Of a stretch of DNA of 64,000 nucleotides, positions 8,877 through 16,869 are shown in pieces. This DNA comes from Paraliobacillus sp044383835. Lineage in GTDB: Bacteria; Bacillota; Bacilli; Bacillales; Amphibacillaceae. The notes under the pieces were generated by a model. That model ran no database searches, was not told where the DNA came from, and saw nothing but the letters and a program-made list of their open reading frames with translations. The position numbers and the translations under genes were made by a program. The DNA lies in NCBI RefSeq assembly GCF_044383835.1, contig NZ_JBISEP010000005.1:78578-142577 (forward strand). Direction: 5' to 3'. Each line of letters opens with the position of its first letter. Position 1 is the stretch's first letter.

Positions 8877-9199
8877 ATTTTTCCTCCTAGTAATGTTCGT
8901 AAGTTTAGATAGAATATGGAGGAATGGGTGTCTTCATCATCATCTGGGCTTTCTTTGCGCTTCATTTTTATCGTGATCCATTTGCGAATGTCTTGCCACT
9001 GACTAAGATGGAAGATTGCTTCTTGTGTACGAAGATAGACAGCGTGATAATTATTTTTAAATGCATGACGCTGTTTGGACAGTTGATGATGTGTTACATA
9101 TAGCAAGCCATAGGAACATATCAATGCAATATAAAAGGTCAAATAAATATACATTGGATGAAGGTCACTATATAATTGTCCAATTAATTCTAATGTCAT
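8822..9199 (-). CDS. mifM: MifM-like translation-arrest regulatory peptide upstream of yidC2
   Basis: A 125-codon ORF starting at an ATG with an AGGAGGTG site. It has one N-terminal membrane segment (about residues 16-36), then a basic region and the run KESPDDDEDTHSS with acidic residues 86-90. B. subtilis MifM, which monitors membrane insertion by stalling and thereby induces yidC2, has the same layout: N-terminal membrane segment, basic/hydrophobic stretch, acidic arrest cluster near residue 86-89, and location just upstream of yidC2. Here the ORF runs 55 bases into yidC2, covering the yidC2 Shine-Dalgarno (codons of TLLGGK). Homology is judged by layout and motif only. Confidence 0.72.
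   Translation of the reverse strand: MTLELIGQLYSDLHPMYIYLTFYIALICSYGLLYVTHHQLSKQRHAFKNNYHAVYLRTQEAIFHLSQWQDIRKWITIKMKRKESPDDDEDTHSSIFYLNLRTLLGGKICTYNLYLPTLKNIGLLF
8881..8924 (-). promoter_or_regulatory. RNA stem sequestering the yidC2 Shine-Dalgarno
   Basis: On the minus strand the yidC2 Shine-Dalgarno GGAGGAA (8881-8887) is exactly complementary to TTCCTCC (8918-8924), the codons just after the acidic arrest cluster. A ribosome paused at that cluster would cover the anti-Shine-Dalgarno and free the yidC2 start. Confidence 0.65.
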
Positions 9200-9484
9200 C
9201 TGTATTCACCTCCTATGCTTGAAAAGTTGAAGTCTTATTTTATGATGATACAATGATAGCGGAAAGTCAAAGGCGGATTTGTGTCAAGTTCAGTATTTAC
9301 GAAACATTTTTTTCGTTTCTTACGTATACATGTCAAAGGATTGTAGAAGGTTAAAAATTGACTTATATTTTACGAATAAATTTAATAAAACATGTCCCCT
9401 TTTTTTATTGAAAATAAACGTTGAATAGATACAAAAATAAAAGCGATGATTTTTTAGCATTTAGGAAACAGTCTGTTATTTATA

Positions 9485-10129
9485 GTAGGCTATTTTGATT
9501 TAATTATTATTGATGAAGGTTACCCTATTATTTATCACAACTACAAGGCAAACTTTGATTACTTTGATAGTATCTTAATTGGATTAACAGTCACGTCAAA
9601 AGATGAATTTGAAGTAATAGCTGAGGGGAAAGCTAATTTTTATGGTGCAAATGATCTGAAAAACTATCGAAAACGAGTTAGTCAATATTTAAAAGAACAT
9701 CAAGACAAGCTAGCCATTTATAAGTTGCATCACAATAAACCATTGACGAAACAAGATGTGGAACAATTAGAGCATATTTTATGGGATGAGTTAGGTACAA
9801 AGGAAGACTATCAAAACGAGTTTGGTGATACATCAATAACAAGACTGGTTCATCAAACGGTAGGACTTGATCGAAACACAGCTTTAGCAGCTTTTTCAGA
9901 GTTTTTATCAGAGGAACGATTGAATAGTCATCAAATTAAATTTGTTCATCTTATTGTCGATTATATTGTTTCCAACGGTTATTTGGAGAAAAAAGTATTA
10001 AGAGAAGATCCATTTCGATCATTCGGTAGCATTACCGAATTATTTCAGAATAATATAGGAGATGCACAAGGTATTATTCAAGTAATCGACCAGATTAACA
10101 ACAATACTAATTTCACAGAGGGTGCTTAA
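9485..10129 (+). pseudogene. Remnant of type I restriction enzyme R subunit (hsdR)
   Basis: One open frame reads from about 9485 to the stop at 10129 but is only the tail of an HsdR-type helicase, normally about 800-1000 residues. The first part resembles the DEAH helicase core (YFDLIIIDEGYP, then SILIGLTVTSKDE) with the DEAH box changed to DEGY and the LTATP motif to LTVTS. It then jumps directly to the C-terminal domain ending FRSFGSITELF and QVIDQINNN. So it is truncated at the 5' end, internally deleted and catalytically dead. No hsdM or hsdS is nearby. An internal ATG at 9725 could give a 134-residue fragment, but I see no reason to expect function. Confidence 0.75.
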
Positions 10130-10171
10130 CTAAAAAAAGTGCTAAACTTCCTCCAACAACTATAATAAGTA

Positions 10172-10215
10172 AAATCCCCCTACATCTTTTTATTAAAGAC
10201 ATAGTAGGGGGATTT
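10172..10215. terminator. Terminator between the hsdR remnant and floT
   Basis: AAATCCCCCTAC (10172-10183) pairs perfectly with GTAGGGGGATTT (10204-10215). It sits just beyond the flotillin stop on the minus strand and probably serves that gene. Confidence 0.7.
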
Positions 10216-10221
10216 GAATGT

Positions 10222-11661
10222 TTACACTTCGGGTGTATTCGTAGTCGTTGGCTTTAAGTTTTCGTTGATTTTCTGCTCATTTTTATTGGCTACTTGGTCT
10301 AACATGCCTTTTAAATCAACGCCGGAAACGTCTTTTAAAGTTTCTGGGAGTTGGCTCATTAGCTTGGTCACGTAACTGCTCATGCGTGTTGCGCCATCTC
10401 CTTCACCATTACTATTATCAACCACTGTTACTTTGTCAATCGAAGCAACAGGTTCTGCTACTCTTGCTGCAAATTCAGGAAGCATTGTAATAATCATTTC
10501 TAATATAGCTGCTTCGCCATATTTGGCCATTGCGTCTGCGATTTTTTCTTTTGCTTCTGCCTCGGCAAGACCCTTCATTCGAATCGCGTCCGCTTCAGCT
10601 TCCCCGTCCAATCGAATTTGTGCCGCTTCCGCTTCGGCTTGCTTCACACGAGTAACTTTGTCTGCTTCTGCCTTTTGTTCCGTCGCATAACGCTCTGCTT
10701 CCGCTTTTTTTGAAATTTCTGCTTCATATTGACGTTGTTTTCTTATTACTTCTTTTTCATCAATTTCAATCTGTTTATTTTTCTCGACAAGCTGAACTTG
10801 CATCTCTTCTTGTTTTACTTGTTGTCCAGATTTTGCTTCTTGCAATTTGTACGCCATATCTGCTTCCGCTTTAGCTGTATCTTGCTCGCGTTTGTAGGCA
10901 GCGATTTTAAGTTCTTTTTGTTTTGTTGCTTCTGCGATTTGTGTTTCGCTCACAAGTTCTGCGCTTTTCCCTTCTCGTTCTGCTTCAGCTCTTTTGATTC
11001 TAGCATCTCTTAACGCATTCGCTTCAGCAATCTGGGCATCACGCTTCACTTCAGAAATACGTGGTTTACCTAGCGCCTCTAGGTATCCATTATCATCTTG
11101 CACATCCTTAATAGTAAAAGAAACAATCTGCAAGCCCATTTTCTTTAAGTCAACTGCTGCTTGAGTTTGTACTTCTTGCGCAAAGCGTTCACGATTTTTA
11201 TAAATTTCCTCTACAGTCATCGTACCGAGAATGGCTCGCAAATGTCCTTCTAATACTTCTTGTGCTTCCTTACGTAATTCGGAATCGTTTTTCCCTAAAA
11301 ATTGTTCACCGGCAGTAGCAATTCCTTCTGTAGTACTTTGCACTTTAATAATGGCGGTACCGTTTGCCATAACAGGAACGCCGTTTTCTGTGTAAACATT
11401 TGGTGTAGATATATCTAAGCTGTGTGATCGAAGGCTAATATTCTCTGCTTGTTGAAACACAGGAACAATAAATGCGCCTCCACCACGAACGATTTTTATT
11501 CCGCTACCATCATCGACTTTATGCACGTTTTTATTACCTAAGAAACTACCAGTGACAATCATTGCATCGTCTGCACCCACTGTTTTATAACGAACTGCAA
11601 ACAGTATAACAAATGAAACAATAATCGCAGCGACAACACCAATTACAATTAAAAAGTCCAT
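10222..11661 (-). CDS. floT: Flotillin-like protein (SPFH domain), FloT/YuaG type
   Basis: A 479-residue membrane-associated scaffold of functional membrane microdomains. It has an N-terminal membrane segment (about 1-25), an SPFH/band-7 domain (about 40-210), then a long Ala/Glu/Lys-rich coiled coil with repeated EAEA-type motifs (about 210-390) and a variable tail. Flotillins oligomerise on the inner face of the membrane and recruit signalling and secretion proteins. It lies 11 bases downstream of the NfeD-family gene, the same pair as yuaF-yuaG in B. subtilis. Confidence 0.92.
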   Translation of the reverse strand: MDFLIVIGVVAAIIVSFVILFAVRYKTVGADDAMIVTGSFLGNKNVHKVDDGSGIKIVRGGGAFIVPVFQQAENISLRSHSLDISTPNVYTENGVPVMANGTAIIKVQSTTEGIATAGEQFLGKNDSELRKEAQEVLEGHLRAILGTMTVEEIYKNRERFAQEVQTQAAVDLKKMGLQIVSFTIKDVQDDNGYLEALGKPRISEVKRDAQIAEANALRDARIKRAEAEREGKSAELVSETQIAEATKQKELKIAAYKREQDTAKAEADMAYKLQEAKSGQQVKQEEMQVQLVEKNKQIEIDEKEVIRKQRQYEAEISKKAEAERYATEQKAEADKVTRVKQAEAEAAQIRLDGEAEADAIRMKGLAEAEAKEKIADAMAKYGEAAILEMIITMLPEFAARVAEPVASIDKVTVVDNSNGEGDGATRMSSYVTKLMSQLPETLKDVSGVDLKGMLDQVANKNEQKINENLKPTTTNTPEV

Positions 11662-11672
11662 CTCTACTCCTC

Positions 11673-12188
11673 CTATAAATCATTAGTAAGTGCAGCAACA
11701 TATAAAATTTGTTCTTTTACCTCAATCACAACAATCTCACTTCCTTGTTTTAAGTCAACATAATCAAAGCTTCTTGCTGTTTCACTTCTACTTCCGTTGG
11801 TAGAAGCAATGAAAACCTCACCATACCCATTAGCCGGGATGGAAGTAATCACCTCTCCAGTTTTCCCGACTAAATCATGAATAGAGACGGAAGTTGAGCT
11901 CTCTGCATTGGAGAGCGGTATTACTAATAAATAATAAATAACGAAATAAGCAAGTAATCCAATCATTAGACTGATTATAAGTACATAGATGTGTGAAATA
12001 CCTGTATATTTGGTAAGTAATACGCCTGATCCACTAACAACAGCTAGTGTTCCAAATAAGAGTAATGGATTAAACACTTCTCCTAACCCCTCAAAAAGCC
12101 CTTCAAAAATATCACCTAAAAACAATGAAAGGATCGCAACGGCTAGACTGCTCCAAAGTAGTATCCAATAAATTTCTAAAATCTCAAT
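11673..12188 (-). CDS. yuaF: NfeD-family membrane protein (YuaF type), apparent ATT start
   Basis: A membrane partner of flotillin with several N-terminal helices (about residues 1-95) and a C-terminal OB-fold NfeD domain (from about VGKTGEV). The start is unusual. A strong AAAGGAGGGG lies 7 bases before an ATT codon at 12188, giving a product starting (M)EILEIYW; no ATG, GTG or TTG is in frame at that position. The only conventional alternative is TTG at 12209, which lies upstream of the ribosome-binding site and would encode it. I favour initiation at ATT (171 residues), a rare but known start codon. It forms an operon with floT. Confidence 0.75.
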   Translation of the reverse strand: MEILEIYWILLWSSLAVAILSLFLGDIFEGLFEGLGEVFNPLLLFGTLAVVSGSGVLLTKYTGISHIYVLIISLMIGLLAYFVIYYLLVIPLSNAESSTSVSIHDLVGKTGEVITSIPANGYGEVFIASTNGSRSETARSFDYVDLKQGSEIVVIEVKEQILYVAALTNDL

Positions 12189-12225
12189 ATGTACCCCTCC
12201 TTTTATCAAAACGCTATAGTATATA

Positions 12226-12252
12226 TACGTTTTAAATTTAAAAAAAGCTCCA
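12226..12252 (-). promoter_or_regulatory. Possible SigW-type promoter of yuaF-floT
   Basis: On the minus strand TGGAGC, 17 bases, then CGTA. The -10 matches SigW exactly and the -35 matches TGAAAC in 4 of 6 positions. In B. subtilis the yuaF operon is SigW-dependent, which supports the guess. Confidence 0.35.
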
Positions 12253-12260
12253 ATATATTA

Positions 12261-12300
12261 AAAAAAAGGGGCAAAGCATGTGTTCAATTCATGCTTTGCC
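12261..12300 (-). terminator. Terminator of the MFS transporter gene
   Basis: GGCAAAGCATG and CATGCTTTGCC (12270-12280, 12290-12300) form an 11-bp stem. The A run at 12261-12267 becomes a T tract on the minus strand. Confidence 0.8.
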
Positions 12301-12363
12301 AGCTCTATCATCTATTAATTTACAACAATACATGAATGGATAAACATTTCTTACACCAAAAAA

Positions 12364-13542
12364 TCACACATATTTATCTCTTGTAGCACCAATACCAAAT
12401 ACTATCATTAAAATTGATATAAGTAGAATAACGATGATTGGAATGGTCCAAGAATGGCTAAAATCATAAATAGAGCCAATCAGAATGGGGCCAATTGCTG
12501 CGAGTAAATAGCCAAATGACTGTGCCATGCCAGATAGTTGGGCTGATTGCTTTGCGTGCTTTGCTCGTAACCCTAATAATGTAAGAGCTAAACTCATACT
12601 TCCACCTTGAGCAAATCCAATTAGTGTAATGAAAAGGGCGAGAAAATGGAAGGAATCAGCTAATAAAATACCACTAAATCCGATAATTGCTATGGATCCG
12701 AGTGTAATAATAATACTTTGTTGTTTTTTTAACCGTCCTGCAATGATTGGAGTCAAGAAAGCAGTGGGCAAACTAACAAATTGCATATACGATAATAACC
12801 AACCACTTGTTGCAATGGAAACGCCTTGTGCTTGTAATATTTCAGGCAACCAAGAGATGGTTACGTAAAATAAAAACGATTGTAATCCCATAAATAATGT
12901 GACTTGCCATGCTAAAAAAGAGCGTAGAAGATTACTTCCAGTTGTTGCAAAGAAATCAAGTTCAGTTGTTTTTGGTTGAGTGCGATATAGAATGAACCAT
13001 ATAATAAGAGCGATGAATGTTAGAGTAGACCAAATGGCTAAGGTATACTCCCATCCTAATCCTGCTGTTTCAGCTAGTGGAACACTTACACCAGAGCCAA
13101 TAGCGGCAAAAACGGACATGCAAGTTGTGTACACGCCAGTCATTGGGCCAATGTGATTAGGAAATTTTTCTTTAATAATACCTGGCAATAATACATTACA
13201 AATGGCAATGCCTAACCCGATAAAAGTTGTTCCAGCATACAATGGAATGCTATGAGGAATTATACGAGTAATGATACCAAGGAATAAAAGAATTAGTCCG
13301 ATTAGGACGGAAAGTTCATTGCCTACGCGGTTACGTAGTTTTGGTGCTAATGGCGACATAATTGCAAAAGAGAGTAGTGGTAAACTAGTGATTAGTCCAA
13401 CATTCCAATTTGCTAATCCCATTTGATCACGGATAGTACCAACTAATGGGCCGACCGATGTGATCGCAGGCCGTAGATTGAAAGCTACAAAAATAATTCC
13501 AATCACAAATAATATATTTTTTGTTGAAAAACGTTTCGACAT
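12364..13542 (-). CDS. MFS transporter, CynX/NimT (YycB-like) family
   Basis: A 392-residue, 12-helix major facilitator protein. The N-terminal NLRPAITSVGPLVG motif and the overall layout resemble the CynX/NimT group, whose members move cyanate, 2-nitroimidazole or other small compounds. It is a plasma-membrane secondary transporter; the substrate is unknown. The start ATG at 13540-13542 is preceded by a GGAGTT-like sequence. It is monocistronic with its own terminator and divergent from the signal peptidase gene. Confidence 0.82.
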   Translation of the reverse strand: MSKRFSTKNILFVIGIIFVAFNLRPAITSVGPLVGTIRDQMGLANWNVGLITSLPLLSFAIMSPLAPKLRNRVGNELSVLIGLILLFLGIITRIIPHSIPLYAGTTFIGLGIAICNVLLPGIIKEKFPNHIGPMTGVYTTCMSVFAAIGSGVSVPLAETAGLGWEYTLAIWSTLTFIALIIWFILYRTQPKTTELDFFATTGSNLLRSFLAWQVTLFMGLQSFLFYVTISWLPEILQAQGVSIATSGWLLSYMQFVSLPTAFLTPIIAGRLKKQQSIIITLGSIAIIGFSGILLADSFHFLALFITLIGFAQGGSMSLALTLLGLRAKHAKQSAQLSGMAQSFGYLLAAIGPILIGSIYDFSHSWTIPIIVILLISILMIVFGIGATRDKYV

Positions 13543-13738
13543 AACGACAACTCCAAATGAATAAAGTGTTATATAAAGATAGTATAAAACAGTAGGGCAT
13601 ACCTAGCAACTTTCCAAAAAAGTATTTTCTTAGGACAATTAAAAGATTCATTCACATAACGATACAGATAAGTGATAGAATAATAGAAATAATACTTTTG
13701 ATTAAAATATAGATTATTATAGAAAGAAGTGGAAATTT

Positions 13739-14284
13739 ATGCTTAATGGGATTGTACGTGAGCTATTCTCGTGGCTAAAAGCAATCATTATTGCATTAGT
13801 GATTGTGTTTGTAGTACGAGAATTTTTAATAACGCCTTCGATTGTCAAAGGAGAGTCCATGTTTCCAACATTTCAAGATGGAGACCGTATTATGATTAGC
13901 AAGGTCACTCCAATTGATCGATTTGATGAAATTGCTTTTCAAGCCCCAGATGCCGATGAAAATTATGTGAAGCGAGTAATCGGATTACCAGGCGACTCGA
14001 TTGAAATGAAGGATGATGTACTATATATTAATGGAACAGCGTATCAAGAAGAATATTTAACCGATGAGAAGCAAGCTTTTTTCGGTAATTCTTTTACGGA
14101 AAATTTCACACTGGAACAAATAACAGGAGAGACGGTGGTGCCAGATGGATACTTATTTGTTTTAGGTGATAATCGTCCAGTCAGTAGAGATAGTCGTAGG
14201 TTTGGCTTTATTGAAGAAGATTCGGTTATCGGTGATGTTGTCTTTCGTATTTGGCCATTAAATGCCATTGGTATACCTAAATAA
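13739..14284 (+). CDS. sipS: Signal peptidase I
   Basis: Removes signal peptides from exported proteins at the outer face of the membrane. The 181-residue product has one N-terminal membrane segment (about 12-28), the catalytic serine S40 (KGESMFPT) and lysine K78 (NYVKRVIGLPGD), and the C-terminal box GDNRPVSRDSR. Size and single anchor match the Bacillus SipS/SipT class. The ribosome-binding site is modest (AGAAGTGG). splA follows after 57 bases with no T-tract terminator between, so read-through into splAB is possible. Confidence 0.93.
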   Translation: MLNGIVRELFSWLKAIIIALVIVFVVREFLITPSIVKGESMFPTFQDGDRIMISKVTPIDRFDEIAFQAPDADENYVKRVIGLPGDSIEMKDDVLYINGTAYQEEYLTDEKQAFFGNSFTENFTLEQITGETVVPDGYLFVLGDNRPVSRDSRRFGFIEEDSVIGDVVFRIWPLNAIGIPK

Positions 14285-14310
14285 TATTTTTTTTCATTCA
14301 GGAGACACTA

Positions 14311-14335
14311 CACCTAACTTAAAGAAAGTTAGGTG
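14311..14335 (+). promoter_or_regulatory. Hairpin covering the splA ribosome-binding site
   Basis: CACCTAACTT (14311-14320) pairs perfectly with AAGTTAGGTG (14326-14335) around a 5-base loop. The 3' arm contains the AGGTG Shine-Dalgarno for the ATG at 14342. No T tract follows, so this looks like translational control rather than a terminator. Confidence 0.6.
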
Positions 14336-14341
14336 AAAGAT

Positions 14342-14602
14342 ATGGAAATAGAAAACAAATCTTTTCATCCAGGTGACGTTGCTTATGTGATTATAAGAAA
14401 TCCACATGTTCAAGGTGTTGCCAATGTTCAGCAGGCTGCAGTGGTAAATCATCCTAATCGTCCAAATGAGTTAGCATTATTCATGTATGAAACATATTAC
14501 CCGCTTTCTGAGGAAGTTGCTATTTATCAAACAGAGCATGAGGCAGAGGTAGCTTTCCAACAAGCATTCGGTAATACGGAAGTTGAGGGATACGATGGTT
14601 AA
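14342..14602 (+). CDS. splA: SplA-like transcriptional/RNA regulator of spore photoproduct lyase
   Basis: An 86-residue protein resembling SplA of B. subtilis, a small TRAP-like negative regulator of splAB in the forespore. The N-terminal FHPGDVAYVIIRNPHVQGV region fits the family. I use ATG 14342; the upstream in-frame GTG at 14333 lies inside the ribosome-binding site. The gene overlaps splB by 8 bases. Its ribosome-binding site is hidden in a 10-bp stem, which could be a target for autoregulation. Location directly before splB is the main support. Confidence 0.8.
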   Translation: MEIENKSFHPGDVAYVIIRNPHVQGVANVQQAAVVNHPNRPNELALFMYETYYPLSEEVAIYQTEHEAEVAFQQAFGNTEVEGYDG

Positions 14603-15623
14603 GCCATTTGTCCCTCAATTAGTTTATTTTGAACCTAAAGCAATGGATTATCCATTAGGGAAGTCATTGTATGAAAAATTTTCTAATATGGATATAGAAA
14701 TTAGAGAAACGACGTCACATAATCAAGTTCGCAATTTACCTGGAGATAATGATTTTCAAAAGTATCGTAACGCTAAATCAACACTTGTGGTGGGTCTCAG
14801 AAAAACATTAAAATTTGATACGTCAAAGCCTTCTGCAGAATATGCAATACCGTTTGCGACAGGATGTATGGGGCACTGTCATTATTGTTACTTACAAACA
14901 ACGATGGGAAGTAAGCCGTATATTCGCACGTATGTGAATACCGAAGAAATTTTTGATGCTGCGGAAGCATACATGAAGGAAAGGTCACCTGAGATAACTC
15001 GCTTTGAAGCCTCTTGTACATCTGATATTGTTGGGATTGATCATCTAACACATACGTTAAAAGGAGCAATTGAATATTTTGGTCAGTCCGATCATGGTCG
15101 ATTACGATTTGTAACAAAATTTGCTCATGTTGATCATCTTTTAGATGCTGATCATAAAGGAAAGACACGCTTTCGTTTTAGTATAAATGATGATTATGTC
15201 ATTAAGTTTTTTGAACCGGGTACTTCTAGATTACATGAGCGATTGGAAGCCGCTGCTAAGGTTGCACAGGCAGGTTATCCATTAGGTTTTATTATTGCGC
15301 CTATATATTTACATGATGGGTGGAGAGAAGGTTATATTTCTATGTTAGAAAAATTAGAGGCAACACTTCCTCCTGAAGCAAAGAAAGATTTAACCTTTGA
15401 GCTTATCCAACATCGCTTTACAAAACCGGCAAAACGAGTGATTCAAAAAAATTATCCAATGACAAAATTGGAATTAAATGAATCGAAGCGAAAAACCAAA
15501 TGGGGAAGATATGGGATATGGAAGTATGTCTACACGGATCAAGAGCAAGAAGAGATGAAACAAGTGTTTATTGAAACAATTAAAAAATTATTTCCAACTG
15601 CTTTTGTTGAATATTTTACGTGA
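14595..15623 (+). CDS. splB: Spore photoproduct lyase (radical SAM)
   Basis: Repairs the thymine dimer formed by UV in spore DNA, using a 4Fe-4S cluster and S-adenosylmethionine during germination. From ATG 14595 the protein is 342 residues, the same length as B. subtilis SplB. The cluster cysteines are C91, C95 and C98 (GCMGHCHYC) and the hydrogen-donor cysteine is C141 (EASCTSD), identical positions to the characterised enzyme. GAGG lies just upstream of this ATG; the earlier TTG at 14583 has no site. This gene is strong evidence that the organism sporulates. Confidence 0.97.
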   Translation: MVKPFVPQLVYFEPKAMDYPLGKSLYEKFSNMDIEIRETTSHNQVRNLPGDNDFQKYRNAKSTLVVGLRKTLKFDTSKPSAEYAIPFATGCMGHCHYCYLQTTMGSKPYIRTYVNTEEIFDAAEAYMKERSPEITRFEASCTSDIVGIDHLTHTLKGAIEYFGQSDHGRLRFVTKFAHVDHLLDADHKGKTRFRFSINDDYVIKFFEPGTSRLHERLEAAAKVAQAGYPLGFIIAPIYLHDGWREGYISMLEKLEATLPPEAKKDLTFELIQHRFTKPAKRVIQKNYPMTKLELNESKRKTKWGRYGIWKYVYTDQEQEEMKQVFIETIKKLFPTAFVEYFT

Positions 15624-15830
15624 TCTTAGATTATTCATAGTAAATGTTAATGCTACGGTAATTTTTAGATACTTCACTTTCCACTGGCGAGGCTTCGTGT
15701 CTAAAGATTACTAACAAATCAATTCTTTCATATAAGTATAAATCATGATGTGTGATTTAAAAGTTATGCCGCATATTTGACAAATAAGTGAAATAATGAT
15801 TAATTTAGATTATACTATGAATAAATAGAA

Positions 15831-15987
15831 ACCACTAGGGGCGCCTACCGGCTGAGATAAAGAGTATTCTTTGGTCCCTTTGAACCTGAACTGGGTCATG
15901 CCAGCGTAGGAAAGTGGAGTCGGTTCATTGAATTGATGCAACAAGATAGATAAATGCATTCAACCACTCCATTGCTTAGGAGTGGTT
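15831..15987 (+). ncRNA. TPP riboswitch (THI element) with terminator
   Basis: The aptamer spans about 15831-15918: P1 CCACT (15832-15836) with AGTGG (15913-15917), and the conserved CTGAGA and CCTTTGAACCTGAACTGGGT segments. A terminator follows (AACCACTCC 15962-15970 with GGAGTGGTT 15979-15987, then T residues). TGGAGT at 15915-15920 overlaps the P1 3' strand and can pair with the terminator's ACTCCA, giving the switch. High thiamine pyrophosphate should stop transcription before thiD. Confidence 0.95.
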
Positions 15988-16029
15988 TTTCTTATTTGGT
16001 ATGTATTCGATTGCAGAGGAGGAGAATAA

Positions 16030-16869
16030 ATGAGCAATATTGTTCATGCACTAACTATTGCGGGGACGGATCCAACAGGTGGTGCTGGTATTCAAGCCGA
16101 TTTAAAAACTTTTCAAGAACGTGAAGTGTATGGGATGAGTGTACTAACATCTGCCGTTGCACAAAACACACAAGGGGTACAAGCTGTGCATCATCTGCCA
16201 ATTGATTTTATTGAAAAACAATTAGATGCTGTTTTTCAAGATATCAAACCTCATGCGATTAAAACAGGCATGCTTTCTACAGTTGAAATGATGGAGCTTA
16301 TTGCAACATATGTATCACCAGACAGTATACCGTATGTGATTGATCCAGTAATGGTTTCTACTAGTGGAGATGCTTTAATGGAAGAGAGTTCGCGCAAGGT
16401 GATTCGAGATACATTAGTACCTAAAGCAACGGTTGTCACACCAAACATTCCAGAAGCTGAAATCTTAGTAGGTTTTACCATTAAAAATGAAGAAGATATG
16501 AAAAAAGCAGCCAAAGTCATTGTGGAAGATTTAGGTGCAACATCTGCAGTTGTTAAAGGTGGACATTTAGATGGAAAAGCAGTTGATGTATTTTATGATA
16601 GGGAATTTCATTTTTTAGCGGTCAATCGAATAGAGACGAAAGATACACATGGTACAGGGTGTACGTTCTCAGCTGTCATTACAGCTGAACTTGCAAAAGG
16701 GAAATCAACATTGGAAGCAGTAAAATTAGGCAAACAATTTATTACTGATGCGATTCGTTATCCATTAAACATCGGGAAAGGGAATGGTCCAACGAATCAC
16801 TGGGGTTATCGATTACAAGGACTACCAAATCAAGGGGGAAATAATAATGAGTCTAACAACACTGATTAA
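16030..16869 (+). CDS. thiD: Hydroxymethylpyrimidine/phosphomethylpyrimidine kinase
   Basis: Phosphorylates HMP and HMP-phosphate to HMP-PP in thiamine synthesis. A ribokinase-fold enzyme of 279 residues with AGTDPTGGAGIQADLKTF at the N terminus and the anion-hole/catalytic motif DTHGTGCTFSA near residue 210. The Asn-rich tail (NQGGNNNESNNTD) is an extra extension created by overlap with thiM. The ATG follows GAGGAGG. First gene after the TPP riboswitch. A second kinase of this family at 23598 appears to be PdxK. Confidence 0.94.
   Translation: MSNIVHALTIAGTDPTGGAGIQADLKTFQEREVYGMSVLTSAVAQNTQGVQAVHHLPIDFIEKQLDAVFQDIKPHAIKTGMLSTVEMMELIATYVSPDSIPYVIDPVMVSTSGDALMEESSRKVIRDTLVPKATVVTPNIPEAEILVGFTIKNEEDMKKAAKVIVEDLGATSAVVKGGHLDGKAVDVFYDREFHFLAVNRIETKDTHGTGCTFSAVITAELAKGKSTLEAVKLGKQFITDAIRYPLNIGKGNGPTNHWGYRLQGLPNQGGNNNESNNTD

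Noticed and set aside
9200..9484. Sigma-A promoter for the mifM-yidC2 transcript
   Set aside because: A TTGACT is present on the minus strand but no -10 at proper spacing is convincing.
10382..11013. Plus-strand ORFs within floT
   Set aside because: Antisense to the Ala/Glu-rich coiled-coil repeats of flotillin, which produce long open frames by chance.
15624..15830. Another structured RNA before the TPP riboswitch
   Set aside because: Only weak, imperfect pairing; no known motif.
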